Of a DNA stretch of 13,405 nucleotides, positions 1 to 5,097 are shown one piece after another (positions within the stretch are counted from its first letter, which is position 1; each line of letters starts with the position of its first letter). Made by a program: the position numbers and the translations under genes. Origin of the DNA: Candidatus Uhrbacteria bacterium RIFCSPLOWO2_02_FULL_49_11 (GTDB lineage Bacteria > Patescibacteriota > Patescibacteriia > 2-02-FULL-49-11); contig MGER01000064.1 in the NCBI GenBank assembly GCA_001791465.1, positions 1,899-15,303 of the forward strand, written 5' to 3'. Below the pieces are notes generated by a model. It ran no database searches and was not told the origin of the DNA. It saw nothing but the letters and a program-made list of their open reading frames with translations.

Positions 1-2
1 GG

Positions 3-35
3 GCGCCTCGTGAGTATATGGAGGGGATTGAATAG
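3..35 (+). CDS. C-terminal end of an upstream gene (partial)
   Basis: Frame 3 from the window edge reads APREYMEGIE and then a TAG stop at 33-35. The other forward frames give a stop after three codons or a less protein-like stretch. The gene lies almost wholly outside the window and its family cannot be named from ten residues. A long palindrome follows 15 bases after the stop, which is where a 3' end structure would be expected. Confidence 0.4.
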   Translation, partial: APREYMEGIE

Positions 36-46
36 AAAAAGGGAAG

Positions 47-81
47 GGACATTAATTCTACGATCGTAGAATTAATTGTCC
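47..81. repeat. Long perfect palindrome (fold-back hairpin)
   Basis: Bases 51-63 are the exact reverse complement of 64-76, with the centre at CGA|TCG. GGAC at 47-50 also pairs with GTCC at 78-81 across a single bulged T at 77. The total is 17 possible base pairs. It lies just after the stop of the upstream gene. There is no loop and no T-tract, so it is not a classical intrinsic terminator. It could be a mRNA 3' end structure, or a binding site for a dimeric protein. Confidence 0.6.
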
Positions 82-127
82 TCGGATTTGCTCCTCCGAC
101 GCGAGGTCGGAATCCATGCTCGCCGAG
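81..127. other. Structured, inverted-repeat-rich segment of unknown function
   Basis: CTCGG (81-85) can pair with CCGAG (123-127). GGATT (84-88) can pair with AATCC (111-115). CCGAC (96-100) can pair with GTCGG (106-110). The last two stack into one hairpin with a 7-base bulge on the left arm, and the first overlaps it as an alternative pairing. No ORF of protein-like composition covers this stretch. It may be a non-coding RNA, a leader or a dispersed repeat. I recognise no known RNA family. Confidence 0.35.
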
Positions 128-202
128 CCTCTAAGACACTTTTTGCAGGCAATCCTCTCTAAAAGAGCAGAGTGGACTGATGGTTGAGGCGAGGAAAGTT
201 TT

Positions 203-232
203 TTGCGTGAGGAATGTATTATATGATAGAAT
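203..232 (+). promoter_or_regulatory. Candidate sigma-70-type promoter for the HAD/rhomboid pair
   Basis: A -35-like TTGCGT (203-208) and a -10-like TAGAAT (227-232) are separated by 18 bases. Transcription would begin near 239, leaving a leader of about 57 bases before the ATG at 296. The leader contains the hairpin at 251-269. This is the best promoter-like pair in the 5' region, judged by eye only. Confidence 0.4.
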
Positions 233-250
233 AATGGAGACCTCCCTCAT

Positions 251-269
251 CCCTCCTTCGTAAGGAGGG
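251..269 (+). promoter_or_regulatory. Leader hairpin enclosing a perfect Shine-Dalgarno sequence
   Basis: CCCTCCTT (251-258) is the exact complement of AAGGAGGG (262-269) across a 3-base loop, giving an 8-bp stem. The right arm contains a consensus AAGGAGG ribosome-binding sequence, but the nearest supported start (ATG 296) is 27 bases further on, too far for normal use. A GTG at 280 lies at suitable spacing and opens a 9-codon frame ending at 304-306 that overlaps the ATG. It could be a leader peptide, or the SD could be fortuitous. Confidence 0.4.
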
Positions 270-295
270 AATATAACGGGTGGTTTCATTCAACT

Positions 296-727
296 ATGAC
301 TACTAAACCAAAACTTCTTCTTTATCTCGAAGGCACGATTCTGGACGATCGGGCCATTCTTTATCTAAAGGTCACCAAACACGACTCCGGCTACCTGCGG
401 CGCTTGATAGAATCTTTGCCCGTCGAGGGCGCGGTGGAATTCTGCCAATCTATGCAGGAGCGGTTTGATCTTATCTACCTCGGACACCGCGGTGAAGAGC
501 AGCGTAATGTATACCAGGAGTGGTTGCAGAAGCATGGGTTTCCGGAAGGCGAATTAATCGTGGGCGGTTATAAAGCAAAATTGCCGCAAGGCACCTCTTT
601 CGCCATTGACGACCGCGTGCAGGACGCGGAAGACGTGTACTCGAAGCTGGGCATCACGTATATTCCGGTGAATGAATATTGCGCCCGTTGGAAAAAGGTG
701 AGTGAGAAAATTCTAAATCCTGTTTAG
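296..727 (+). CDS. HAD-superfamily-like protein with degenerate active site
   Basis: This 143-residue protein has the order of motifs of a small, capless HAD-fold protein, but the key acids are missing. Motif I, normally DxDGT, reads LYLEGTIL at residues 9-16, so the nucleophilic Asp is Tyr and the general acid is Glu. Motif II, normally ending in Thr/Ser, reads LIYLGHRG. A Lys lies in GGYKAK at the motif III position, and motif IV keeps an Asp pair (SFAIDDRVQDAEDV). I infer a HAD fold that probably cannot act by the usual phospho-aspartate mechanism and may be a binding or regulatory relative. The rhomboid gene follows 16 bases later, suggesting co-transcription. ATG 296 has no close SD. The HAD assignment rests on motif spacing, and the substrate is unknown. 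Confidence 0.6.
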   Translation: MTTKPKLLLYLEGTILDDRAILYLKVTKHDSGYLRRLIESLPVEGAVEFCQSMQERFDLIYLGHRGEEQRNVYQEWLQKHGFPEGELIVGGYKAKLPQGTSFAIDDRVQDAEDVYSKLGITYIPVNEYCARWKKVSEKILNPV

Positions 728-743
728 GATTTATCACTAAGTC

Positions 744-1403
744 ATGATCCCTATAAAAGACCACACTCCTTCGGGTAGATTCCCTTACGTGACCTATGGC
801 ATCATCGGCGCGAATGTGGCCGTGTTTGCGTATATGCTTTCTTTGGGGAGCGGGCTTGAGGCGTTCGTGGGAAGGTATGCGGTGACGCCTTATGACATCA
901 CCCGCGGCGTGAATGTGGTAAGCCTTTTCACGTCCCTGTTTCTCCACGGAGGGTTTGCCCACATCATCGGCAACATGCTCTTCTTAAACATTTTCGGGGA
1001 CAACCTCGAAGACCGGCTGGGGCACGTGAAGTACCTTATGTTTTATTTGACCGCAGGGATCGCGGGGAGCGCGTTCCAAATTGTCATGGGCCCTGCTTCC
1101 ACAATACCCATGCTCGGCGCGTCAGGCGCGATCGCGGGCGTGATGGGAGGCTACCTCGTGCTGTTTCCGCATGAGCGTATTGACGTGCTCTGGACGTGGG
1201 GATTCATGCTGTCCCGGGAAACCGTGCCTGCGCGCATGATGCTCCTCTACTGGATTTTTTTCCAGCTTCTTTCCGGCCTTGGCAGCCTCGGCATTGCGGG
1301 CGGCGGCGTGGCATTTTTCGCCCACATCGGCGGGTTTGCGTTCGGCTGGGGCACCATCAAGCTCTGGCGGAGGAACGTGTTGGTGCCGAGGGTGAGGGAG
1401 TAG
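744..1403 (+). CDS. Rhomboid-family intramembrane serine protease
   Basis: The 219-residue polytopic membrane protein has about six hydrophobic segments. The catalytic serine is Ser127 in GASGAIAG, and the catalytic histidine is His194 in AHIGGFAFGW. The conserved HGGFAHIIGNM block (residues 68-78) contains the His and Asn (Asn77) that shape the oxyanion hole in rhomboids such as GlpG. Family members cut single-pass membrane proteins within or near the bilayer. With no extra N- or C-terminal domain this is a minimal bacterial rhomboid. It starts 16 bases after the HAD-like gene, with only a weak AGGA upstream overlapping that gene's stop, so translational coupling is plausible. The substrate is unknown. 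The active site looks intact. Confidence 0.93.
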   Translation: MIPIKDHTPSGRFPYVTYGIIGANVAVFAYMLSLGSGLEAFVGRYAVTPYDITRGVNVVSLFTSLFLHGGFAHIIGNMLFLNIFGDNLEDRLGHVKYLMFYLTAGIAGSAFQIVMGPASTIPMLGASGAIAGVMGGYLVLFPHERIDVLWTWGFMLSRETVPARMMLLYWIFFQLLSGLGSLGIAGGGVAFFAHIGGFAFGWGTIKLWRRNVLVPRVRE

Positions 1404-1406
1404 TTT

Positions 1407-1454
1407 TCAGTTTGTCAGTTGGTCGGTTTATCAGTTGATCAGTCAATCAGTTAG
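1407..1454. repeat. Degenerate octamer tandem array (TCAGTTNN)x6
   Basis: Six consecutive 8-base units start at 1407, 1415, 1423, 1431, 1439 and 1447. They read TCAGTTTG, TCAGTTGG, TCGGTTTA, TCAGTTGA, TCAGTCAA and TCAGTTAG. The first four to six bases are conserved and the last two vary. The array begins just after the rhomboid stop, and its continuation to about 1490 is weaker. It is non-coding on present evidence. Confidence 0.75.
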
Positions 1455-1542
1455 TTTGTGGGTTTTTGAGTTGATGAGTTATTAGGGAGAGGGAAATGGA
1501 AGTTGGAATTTTGAAGTTGGAATTTAATTTTGAATAAAAAGC

Positions 1543-1570
1543 AAAAGCCGGACGAGAGTCGCGGCTTTTT
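1543..1570 (+). terminator. Likely intrinsic terminator after the rhomboid gene
   Basis: AAAAGCCG (1543-1550) pairs with CGGCTTTT (1562-1569). An inner GAC/GTC pairing around a GAGA tetraloop (1551-1560) extends the stem, leaving one unpaired G at 1561. Five Ts end the element at 1570. The A-run before the left arm would also give a T-run on the other strand, so it may work in both directions. It lies 140 bases after the rhomboid stop. Confidence 0.6.
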
Positions 1571-1649
1571 GGAAGAGGTCAGTCATTCATGAGCTGGAGA
1601 ATTTAAAAGTTGGAAGCGAGAACACAGAAGTCGGAGGATGGAAGATGGC

Positions 1650-1758
1650 ATAAGATCGGATCGGATGGGAGTGATAAGACGGATAGGTTTGAATAGGACG
1701 GATAGGAACGGATAAGTCGAATAAGTGAGAATAGGACGGGTAAGATTGATAAGTTCAG
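1650..1758. repeat. Degenerate 9/10-base tandem array, consensus ATARGNCGG
   Basis: From 1674 the units are ATAAGACGG, ATAGGTTTGA, ATAGGACGG, ATAGGAACGG, ATAAGTCGA, ATAAGTGAGA, ATAGGACGGG, TAAGATTG and ATAAGTTCAG, with a further ATAAGATCGG at 1650. Unit length alternates between mostly 9 and 10 bases. The same consensus, including exact ATAGGACGG, forms the in-frame array at 5875-6012 inside the C39-like peptidase gene. Confidence 0.75.
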
Positions 1759-1779
1759 TGGCGCAGAAAGAGGGGAAAG

Positions 1780-1788
1780 TGGTAAAAT
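1780..1788 (+). promoter_or_regulatory. Extended -10-like motif before the cysteine-repeat membrane protein
   Basis: TGGTAAAAT (1780-1788) fits TGN-TANNNT, an extended -10 element that can work with a poor -35. No good -35 is seen at the normal distance. It lies 36 bases before the ATG at 1825 and downstream of the nonamer array. Confidence 0.3.
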
Positions 1789-1824
1789 GGTGGCAGAATT
1801 GGATGGTTAACGCGTTACGCGGAT

Positions 1825-2766
1825 ATGCATAAACAATCAAATATCGCATGGGGCGTGAAGGTAGTGGCGCTCGAGCGCGCGGCGACGGGATTGGCGCTGC
1901 TGGCGGCTGCGTGCGCGCCTGCGGCAGTGATAGGCCTTGCGCGCGTTCGCACGAGCCTAGTCCTTGCGCCGCAGGTGAAGGTGTTATTATTTCTTGCAGG
2001 TGTGTTCGTGCTTGTTACTGCAGTGGGCCTGTGGAAGCGCAAAAAATGGGGGTGGGGGCTTATGGTGCTGCAAGCGGTTGTTGCCATGATGGGAGGCGTG
2101 GTGGGTACGAGCTTTGCCGCGGCATCGTGGCCTGATTATTTAGGGAGGTGGTGGGTCGCAGGGTTTGTCGCGGGCATTTTGCTCTGCATCACGGCGTTAG
2201 TGGCTCTGCTTATCGGACTATTCCAAATCAAGTGGTTTTTTTCGCAAGAAGAAGATGAGGATTTTCACAAAGGCAGTGGCAGACTGCTCATCATCGCGGT
2301 GTGTGCGCTTATTTTTGTGCGGATCGCGGCGTGGGGCGCGCTGAACGTTACGTTCTCCGCCGCGTTTGCGAATGCGGAAGATGAGGAAAATATTTCTGCG
2401 GCGCTCACTCAGTCGCTTGCCTATTGCGAGGCGCAAGAAGAAGGGGTAAAGCGCGATTCATGTTTTACGCAAGTGGCAATTGCCGCGGCAAGCGTGGGTG
2501 ACGCCCTGCCCCTTGATTATTGCGCGCGCGTATCCCTGCAAGAGCCGCAATTGAAATTCTTGTGCATCGCATACGCGCGCCAGCCCGAATCCTGCGGTGC
2601 GTTTGGAAGTGCGCGCCAGCAAGCGCTTTGCCGCGGCCTGGTCATGGGCAATGCGGAGGAGTGCACAGCGATTGAAAACGCAGATGAGCAAGAAATGTGC
2701 AGGCAAATGGTGGCAGGGTATTTGGAGGAGGTGAGGAAGGAGATTGTAGGAGAACCCAGTGAGTAA
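1825..2766 (+). CDS. Five-TM membrane protein with paired-cysteine repeat domain
   Basis: The protein has 313 residues. Hydrophobic segments lie at about 18-40, 51-70, 76-99, 108-134 and 152-180. The basic loops KRKK (71-74) and the charged 136-151 loop put the N-terminus inside and the C-terminus outside. The outside region (about 185-313) has eight cysteines in four pairs: 201/213, 233/247, 257/269 and 280/292. Spacing is C-x11-C, C-x13-C, C-x11-C, C-x11-C, with short helical linkers between. This looks like four copies of a helical hairpin unit stapled by disulfides. I know similar Cys-pair repeats only as uncharacterised surface proteins of CPR bacteria and DPANN archaea, and I cannot name a family. 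Function is unknown; binding or envelope structure is possible. No strong SD precedes ATG 1825. Confidence 0.75.
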   Translation: MHKQSNIAWGVKVVALERAATGLALLAAACAPAAVIGLARVRTSLVLAPQVKVLLFLAGVFVLVTAVGLWKRKKWGWGLMVLQAVVAMMGGVVGTSFAAASWPDYLGRWWVAGFVAGILLCITALVALLIGLFQIKWFFSQEEDEDFHKGSGRLLIIAVCALIFVRIAAWGALNVTFSAAFANAEDEENISAALTQSLAYCEAQEEGVKRDSCFTQVAIAAASVGDALPLDYCARVSLQEPQLKFLCIAYARQPESCGAFGSARQQALCRGLVMGNAEECTAIENADEQEMCRQMVAGYLEEVRKEIVGEPSE

Positions 2767-2993
2767 TTTCCAATTTTCAAATACCAATATTCCCGCCTGC
2801 CAAAGCCTGTCATGAAAGTTTGTACCGTTCCCATCCCCATAAGGAACGTGTGGCAATACGTCGATCCTTACACATAGGCTATGGCGGGCAGGCATTTAAT
2901 TCTCAAGGTATCAATGATGCGATGTTTGAATATTAGGTCATTGGGATTTTTTTGGGAATTGAAAATTGAGAATTGAAAATTATTTTAAATAAT
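2767..2993. repeat. Fold-back repeat between the membrane protein and the cupin
   Basis: The left end (2767-2793) has CCAATTTTCAAATACCAA-type sequence. The right end (2956-2985) carries its approximate complement, GGGAATTGAAAATTGAGAAT and on. Inside, GCCTGCC pairs with GGCAGGC of the GGCGGGCAGGC run near 2884-2894, and GTTCC/GGAAC form a small hairpin near 2825-2848. The whole interval resembles a nested inverted repeat of about 220 bases. No convincing ORF lies within it. Confidence 0.5.
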
Positions 2994-3389
2994 ATGTCCA
3001 CCTCCATTCCCCAACTGCAGGATGCCGAGCGTTTAGACCTCGGCGGGTATACCGTCTATATAGTGAGCGCGACCCATGCGAGAAGCGAAGGGTACGTGGA
3101 GCTGCCGCCGGGCAAGGAGATGCAGCGACATCACCGCTCGGTCGAGGAGCGGCTGAAGCAGATCGAGGGCGATTCCGTGGTGACCGTGTTTGGGAACGAC
3201 GGTGAGCCGGTTGTGCATGAACTGCCGCGCGGCGCGGAGCTTAATATCCCCGCGGTGACAGAGCATATCCATGCAAACCCTTATGGCAAACCCTCGCTTA
3301 CCCATTGGCGGTTCGAAGGAGATATCATTGACACGCTCGAAGAGCAGAGGATGCTCGCGAAGAGGCTGGAAGAAGAGCGAAGTACGTGA
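2994..3389 (+). CDS. Small single-domain cupin-fold protein
   Basis: This 131-residue protein is read from ATG 2994. An in-frame TTG at 2973 would add seven residues (LKIILNN) encoded by the repeat and is less likely. It has the cupin pattern: PPGKEMQRHHRS resembles cupin motif 1 (G...H.H), EGDSVVTVFG the strand after it, and PRGAELNIPAVTEHIHANP motif 2 (G...P...H...N). It ends in a charged helix, LEEQRMLAKRLEEERST. Histidines at both motif positions suggest possible metal binding. The substrate is unknown; relatives include sugar-phosphate isomerases and small-molecule sensors. The start has an AT-rich leader with no SD. AT-rich repeats on both sides suggest independent transcription. Confidence 0.6.
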   Translation: MSTSIPQLQDAERLDLGGYTVYIVSATHARSEGYVELPPGKEMQRHHRSVEERLKQIEGDSVVTVFGNDGEPVVHELPRGAELNIPAVTEHIHANPYGKPSLTHWRFEGDIIDTLEEQRMLAKRLEEERST

Positions 3390-3510
3390 AATGTAATGTC
3401 AAAGTTTAAAATCTAAAGTTCAAAGGAATGCCAAAATCCCAATGCCAAAATTTGAACTTTGACATTTGAATTCCATTTGGTATTTGAACTTTGGATTTTG
3501 GATTTGTACA
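3390..3510. repeat. AT-rich imperfect inverted repeat (CAAAGTTCAAA family)
   Basis: Starting about 3397, AATGTCAAAGTTTAAAATCT is followed by TAAAGTTCAAAGG. The right half (about 3455-3501) holds their approximate complements TTTGAACTTTGACATTTGAA and TTTGAACTTTGGATTTTGG. The transcript would fold into a long, mostly A-U hairpin. The TTTGAACTTTGGATTTTG core recurs at 8101 and 11187. Confidence 0.65.
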
Positions 3511-3524
3511 CGTTTTCATTGGGA

Positions 3525-3530
3525 TGAGGT
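3525..3530 (+). promoter_or_regulatory. Shine-Dalgarno that fixes the pilin-like gene start
   Basis: TGAGGT at 3525-3530 lies 7 bases before ATG 3538. It is one of the few clear SD-type sequences in the window. It favours this start over the in-frame ATG at 3466, whose extra 24 codons are encoded by the AT-rich repeat. Confidence 0.5.
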
Positions 3531-3537
3531 ATATGAT

Positions 3538-4029
3538 ATGACCATAGCCTTTTCAAAAAAAAGACTATTCGAATATATAGGTCTCTTCCTTATTTTTTGT
3601 TTTATAGGCTTTGTGGTGGCGAGGGGTATATGGGCGACACGCGCAGAGGGGCGCGACCGGGGGCGACTCGATGATATAAAAGATATCCGCGTGGCGCTGC
3701 AGGAATATTTCAAACAGCAGGGATCCTTTCCCGCGGGTGGTCAGGTCACCTTAGGAAAGGATGGCGGCGGGCAGCTCTGCGCAGGATCTGCACAAAAAGG
3801 GTTTCTCGGATCAGACGAGAGTTGCGGCGAGGGAGTAGCTGTTTTTTTAAATCCCATACCCGCTGATGTTGACCCTGCGCGTTCTTACCAATACCGCGTA
3901 CAGCCGGAAGGTTGCACCGATGCATGCGGCGATTATGAGCTTACCTTTTCCCTCGAATACGGCGCCGCAGAGTATAAGAAGGGAGCATATCTGGCGAATA
4001 GGGCGTTTATAATACCCCTAGCGCGTTAG
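3538..4029 (+). CDS. Single-TM, type IV pilin-like surface protein
   Basis: The protein has 163 residues. A hydrophobic helix spans about 12-32, followed by an amphipathic stretch with ARG-rich charge and RLDDIKDIRVALQEYF, then KQQGSFP at 59-65. This LxxIxxALxxYxxxxGxYP-like pattern is typical of the neck of GspG/PilA-type pseudopilins. The usual prepilin cleavage motif (G-F-T-L-I-E) is absent; the N-terminus is MTIAFSKKRLFEYIG. The outside domain has two cysteine pairs (81/96 and 126/130) that may form disulfides. I infer an anchored exported protein related to pilins rather than a processed pilin subunit. It ends with TAG at 4027-4029, 8 bases before the next gene. Confidence 0.55.
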   Translation: MTIAFSKKRLFEYIGLFLIFCFIGFVVARGIWATRAEGRDRGRLDDIKDIRVALQEYFKQQGSFPAGGQVTLGKDGGGQLCAGSAQKGFLGSDESCGEGVAVFLNPIPADVDPARSYQYRVQPEGCTDACGDYELTFSLEYGAAEYKKGAYLANRAFIIPLAR

Positions 4030-4037
4030 CGCTCTGT

Positions 4038-4931
4038 ATGCGGTCTCATAAAAGTTTAAAAAGTATTCAGGCAATTTTATTTGATATTGACGGCACTCTT
4101 TTATCAAGAATGCATGATATACCGACACTGCCCGTGCGGGACGCAATTAAGCGTACTCAAGATAAGGGCATTCTTGTGAGTATCGTCACCGGACGGGAAA
4201 TTAACGGATTTGAATCTATTAATAAGTGGCTCGGTATTACCGCTCCGGTAGTGCTGGCAGGAGGCGCGCGTTTGTATGATCCGCTTAAGCAGAAGGATTT
4301 GTGGACCTGTTATTTTAATGCATCGGAAATAAAGGCTCTTATCTCGCTCTTACTTGAGCAGAATGCAGCTTTTTATGCTCATGCAGGCAGGATAAGATTT
4401 GAATCTTCTGCATATGCGCAGCTTATTGTGAATCTTGTGGACGAGTCTTTGGCGCAAGGTCGAACACCACGAAAGCGCACTCCGTCAAATGAACTGATAC
4501 CATCGGCGCTTTCGTCACTCGACTTTACGAAGCTCACCTATTTGATTTGGAATTTGAAACCAGAGGCGCTCGATGAAGCGCGGCGCGTACTCCATCAATT
4601 TTCTGATATCGCGTATGCGGTCGTAGGTTCTCCGCGTAATGAAATGAGGAACGCGGGGATGGTCGGTGTTTACATTACCCATAGCCAAGCAACCAAACAG
4701 CACGGTGTATTCGAGCTCTCCAAAGTAACTGGGGTGCCGCTGCAGAATATAGTGGGAGTAGGGGATGAAGAGAATGATTTTCCCCTTCTCATGGCGTGCG
4801 GCTACAGGGTAGCAATGGGCAATGCAGTTTCCTCCCTGAAAGACATAGCTCATTTTATCGCGCCTTCTGTCGAGGAGGATGGCGCAGTCCAGGTGATTGA
4901 GATGATATTAGAAGCACAAGATACTGACTAA
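4038..4931 (+). CDS. Cof-type HAD-superfamily phosphatase
   Basis: This 297-residue HAD hydrolase has all four motifs. Motif I is FDIDGTLL (Asp16 nucleophile, Asp18 acid). Motif II is SIVTGRE (Thr51). Motif III is Lys220 in ATKQHGV. Motif IV is GVGDEENDFPLL (Asp243, Asp247). About 165 residues between motifs II and III form a C2-type cap, as in Cof/YbiV/sucrose-phosphatase relatives. These enzymes hydrolyse small phosphate esters such as sugar phosphates or cofactor intermediates, and the substrate cannot be read from sequence. The intact motifs contrast with the degenerate HAD at 296. It starts 8 bases after the pilin-like gene, so the two may be co-transcribed. No clear SD is visible. Confidence 0.9.
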   Translation: MRSHKSLKSIQAILFDIDGTLLSRMHDIPTLPVRDAIKRTQDKGILVSIVTGREINGFESINKWLGITAPVVLAGGARLYDPLKQKDLWTCYFNASEIKALISLLLEQNAAFYAHAGRIRFESSAYAQLIVNLVDESLAQGRTPRKRTPSNELIPSALSSLDFTKLTYLIWNLKPEALDEARRVLHQFSDIAYAVVGSPRNEMRNAGMVGVYITHSQATKQHGVFELSKVTGVPLQNIVGVGDEENDFPLLMACGYRVAMGNAVSSLKDIAHFIAPSVEEDGAVQVIEMILEAQDTD

Positions 4932-4965
4932 CCGCATATCACTCCATGAGTACACTATTTGTAGC

Positions 4966-5002
4966 GTCGCAGCCTGTCTGCGCAGGCAGGCTTGTCTGCG
5001 AC
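4966..5002. repeat. Nested GC-rich hairpin (GCCTGTCTG palindrome)
   Basis: Bases 4971-4992 form a near-perfect 22-base palindrome with one G:T pair (4977/4986). An alternative outer stem pairs GTCGCAG (4966-4972) with CTGCGAC (4996-5002). It lies 35 bases after the Cof-type phosphatase stop and has no T-tract. The GCCTG/CAGGC character resembles the arms at 2791 and 2884, hinting at a repeat family. Confidence 0.55.
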
Positions 5003-5017
5003 ATGGTGGGTGGCAGA

Positions 5018-5050
5018 CCCCAGTAGTAGAAGCTGCGCTTCACTACGGGG
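5018..5050. other. Second strong hairpin before the CofE-like gene
   Basis: CCCC (5018-5021), GTAGT (5023-5027) and GAAGC (5029-5033) pair with GCTTC (5037-5041), ACTAC (5042-5046) and GGGG (5047-5050). The result is 14 base pairs around a TGC loop with two single-base A bulges. A TATACT (5055-5060) follows and could be a -10 box, though no matching -35 is seen. The role may be mRNA 3' protection of the upstream pair or a regulatory leader element. Confidence 0.45.
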
Positions 5051-5097
5051 CAAGTATACTGCAACGTTACAGTCGTACCTATGTGCCTAGTAAAATT

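Larger units (their letters stand above)
1404..1824. other. Gene-free interval of 421 bases holding three repeat types
   Basis: I see no credible gene on either strand. In order it holds the octamer array (1407-1454), a 14-base tandem direct repeat GAAGTTGGAATTTW (1499-1512 and 1513-1526, 13/14 identical), a terminator-like hairpin (1543-1570), a nonamer array (1650-1758), an extended -10-like motif (1780-1788) and a 10-base palindrome TAACGCGTTA (1808-1817). Open frames on the minus strand here read through the repeats and have low-complexity translations. Confidence 0.7.

Noticed and set aside
180..205. Fragment of an RNase P RNA, suggested by GAGGAAAGTT near 191-200
   Set aside because: The rest of the conserved RNase P core is not found around it, so the short match is probably chance.
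1583..1849. Minus-strand ORF of 88 residues over the nonamer array
   Set aside because: It reads straight through two repeat arrays with a Tyr/Ile/Arg/Pro-rich translation and has no recognisable motif.
2458..2895. Minus-strand ORF of 145 residues opposite the cysteine-repeat protein
   Set aside because: It overlaps the coding part of a protein with regular Cys pairs and consistent topology, then continues into an intergenic fold-back; no independent support.
3466..3537. N-terminal extension of the pilin-like protein
   Set aside because: The extra 24 codons are encoded mostly by the AT-rich repeat, and a GAGGT ribosome-binding sequence lies correctly before ATG 3538.
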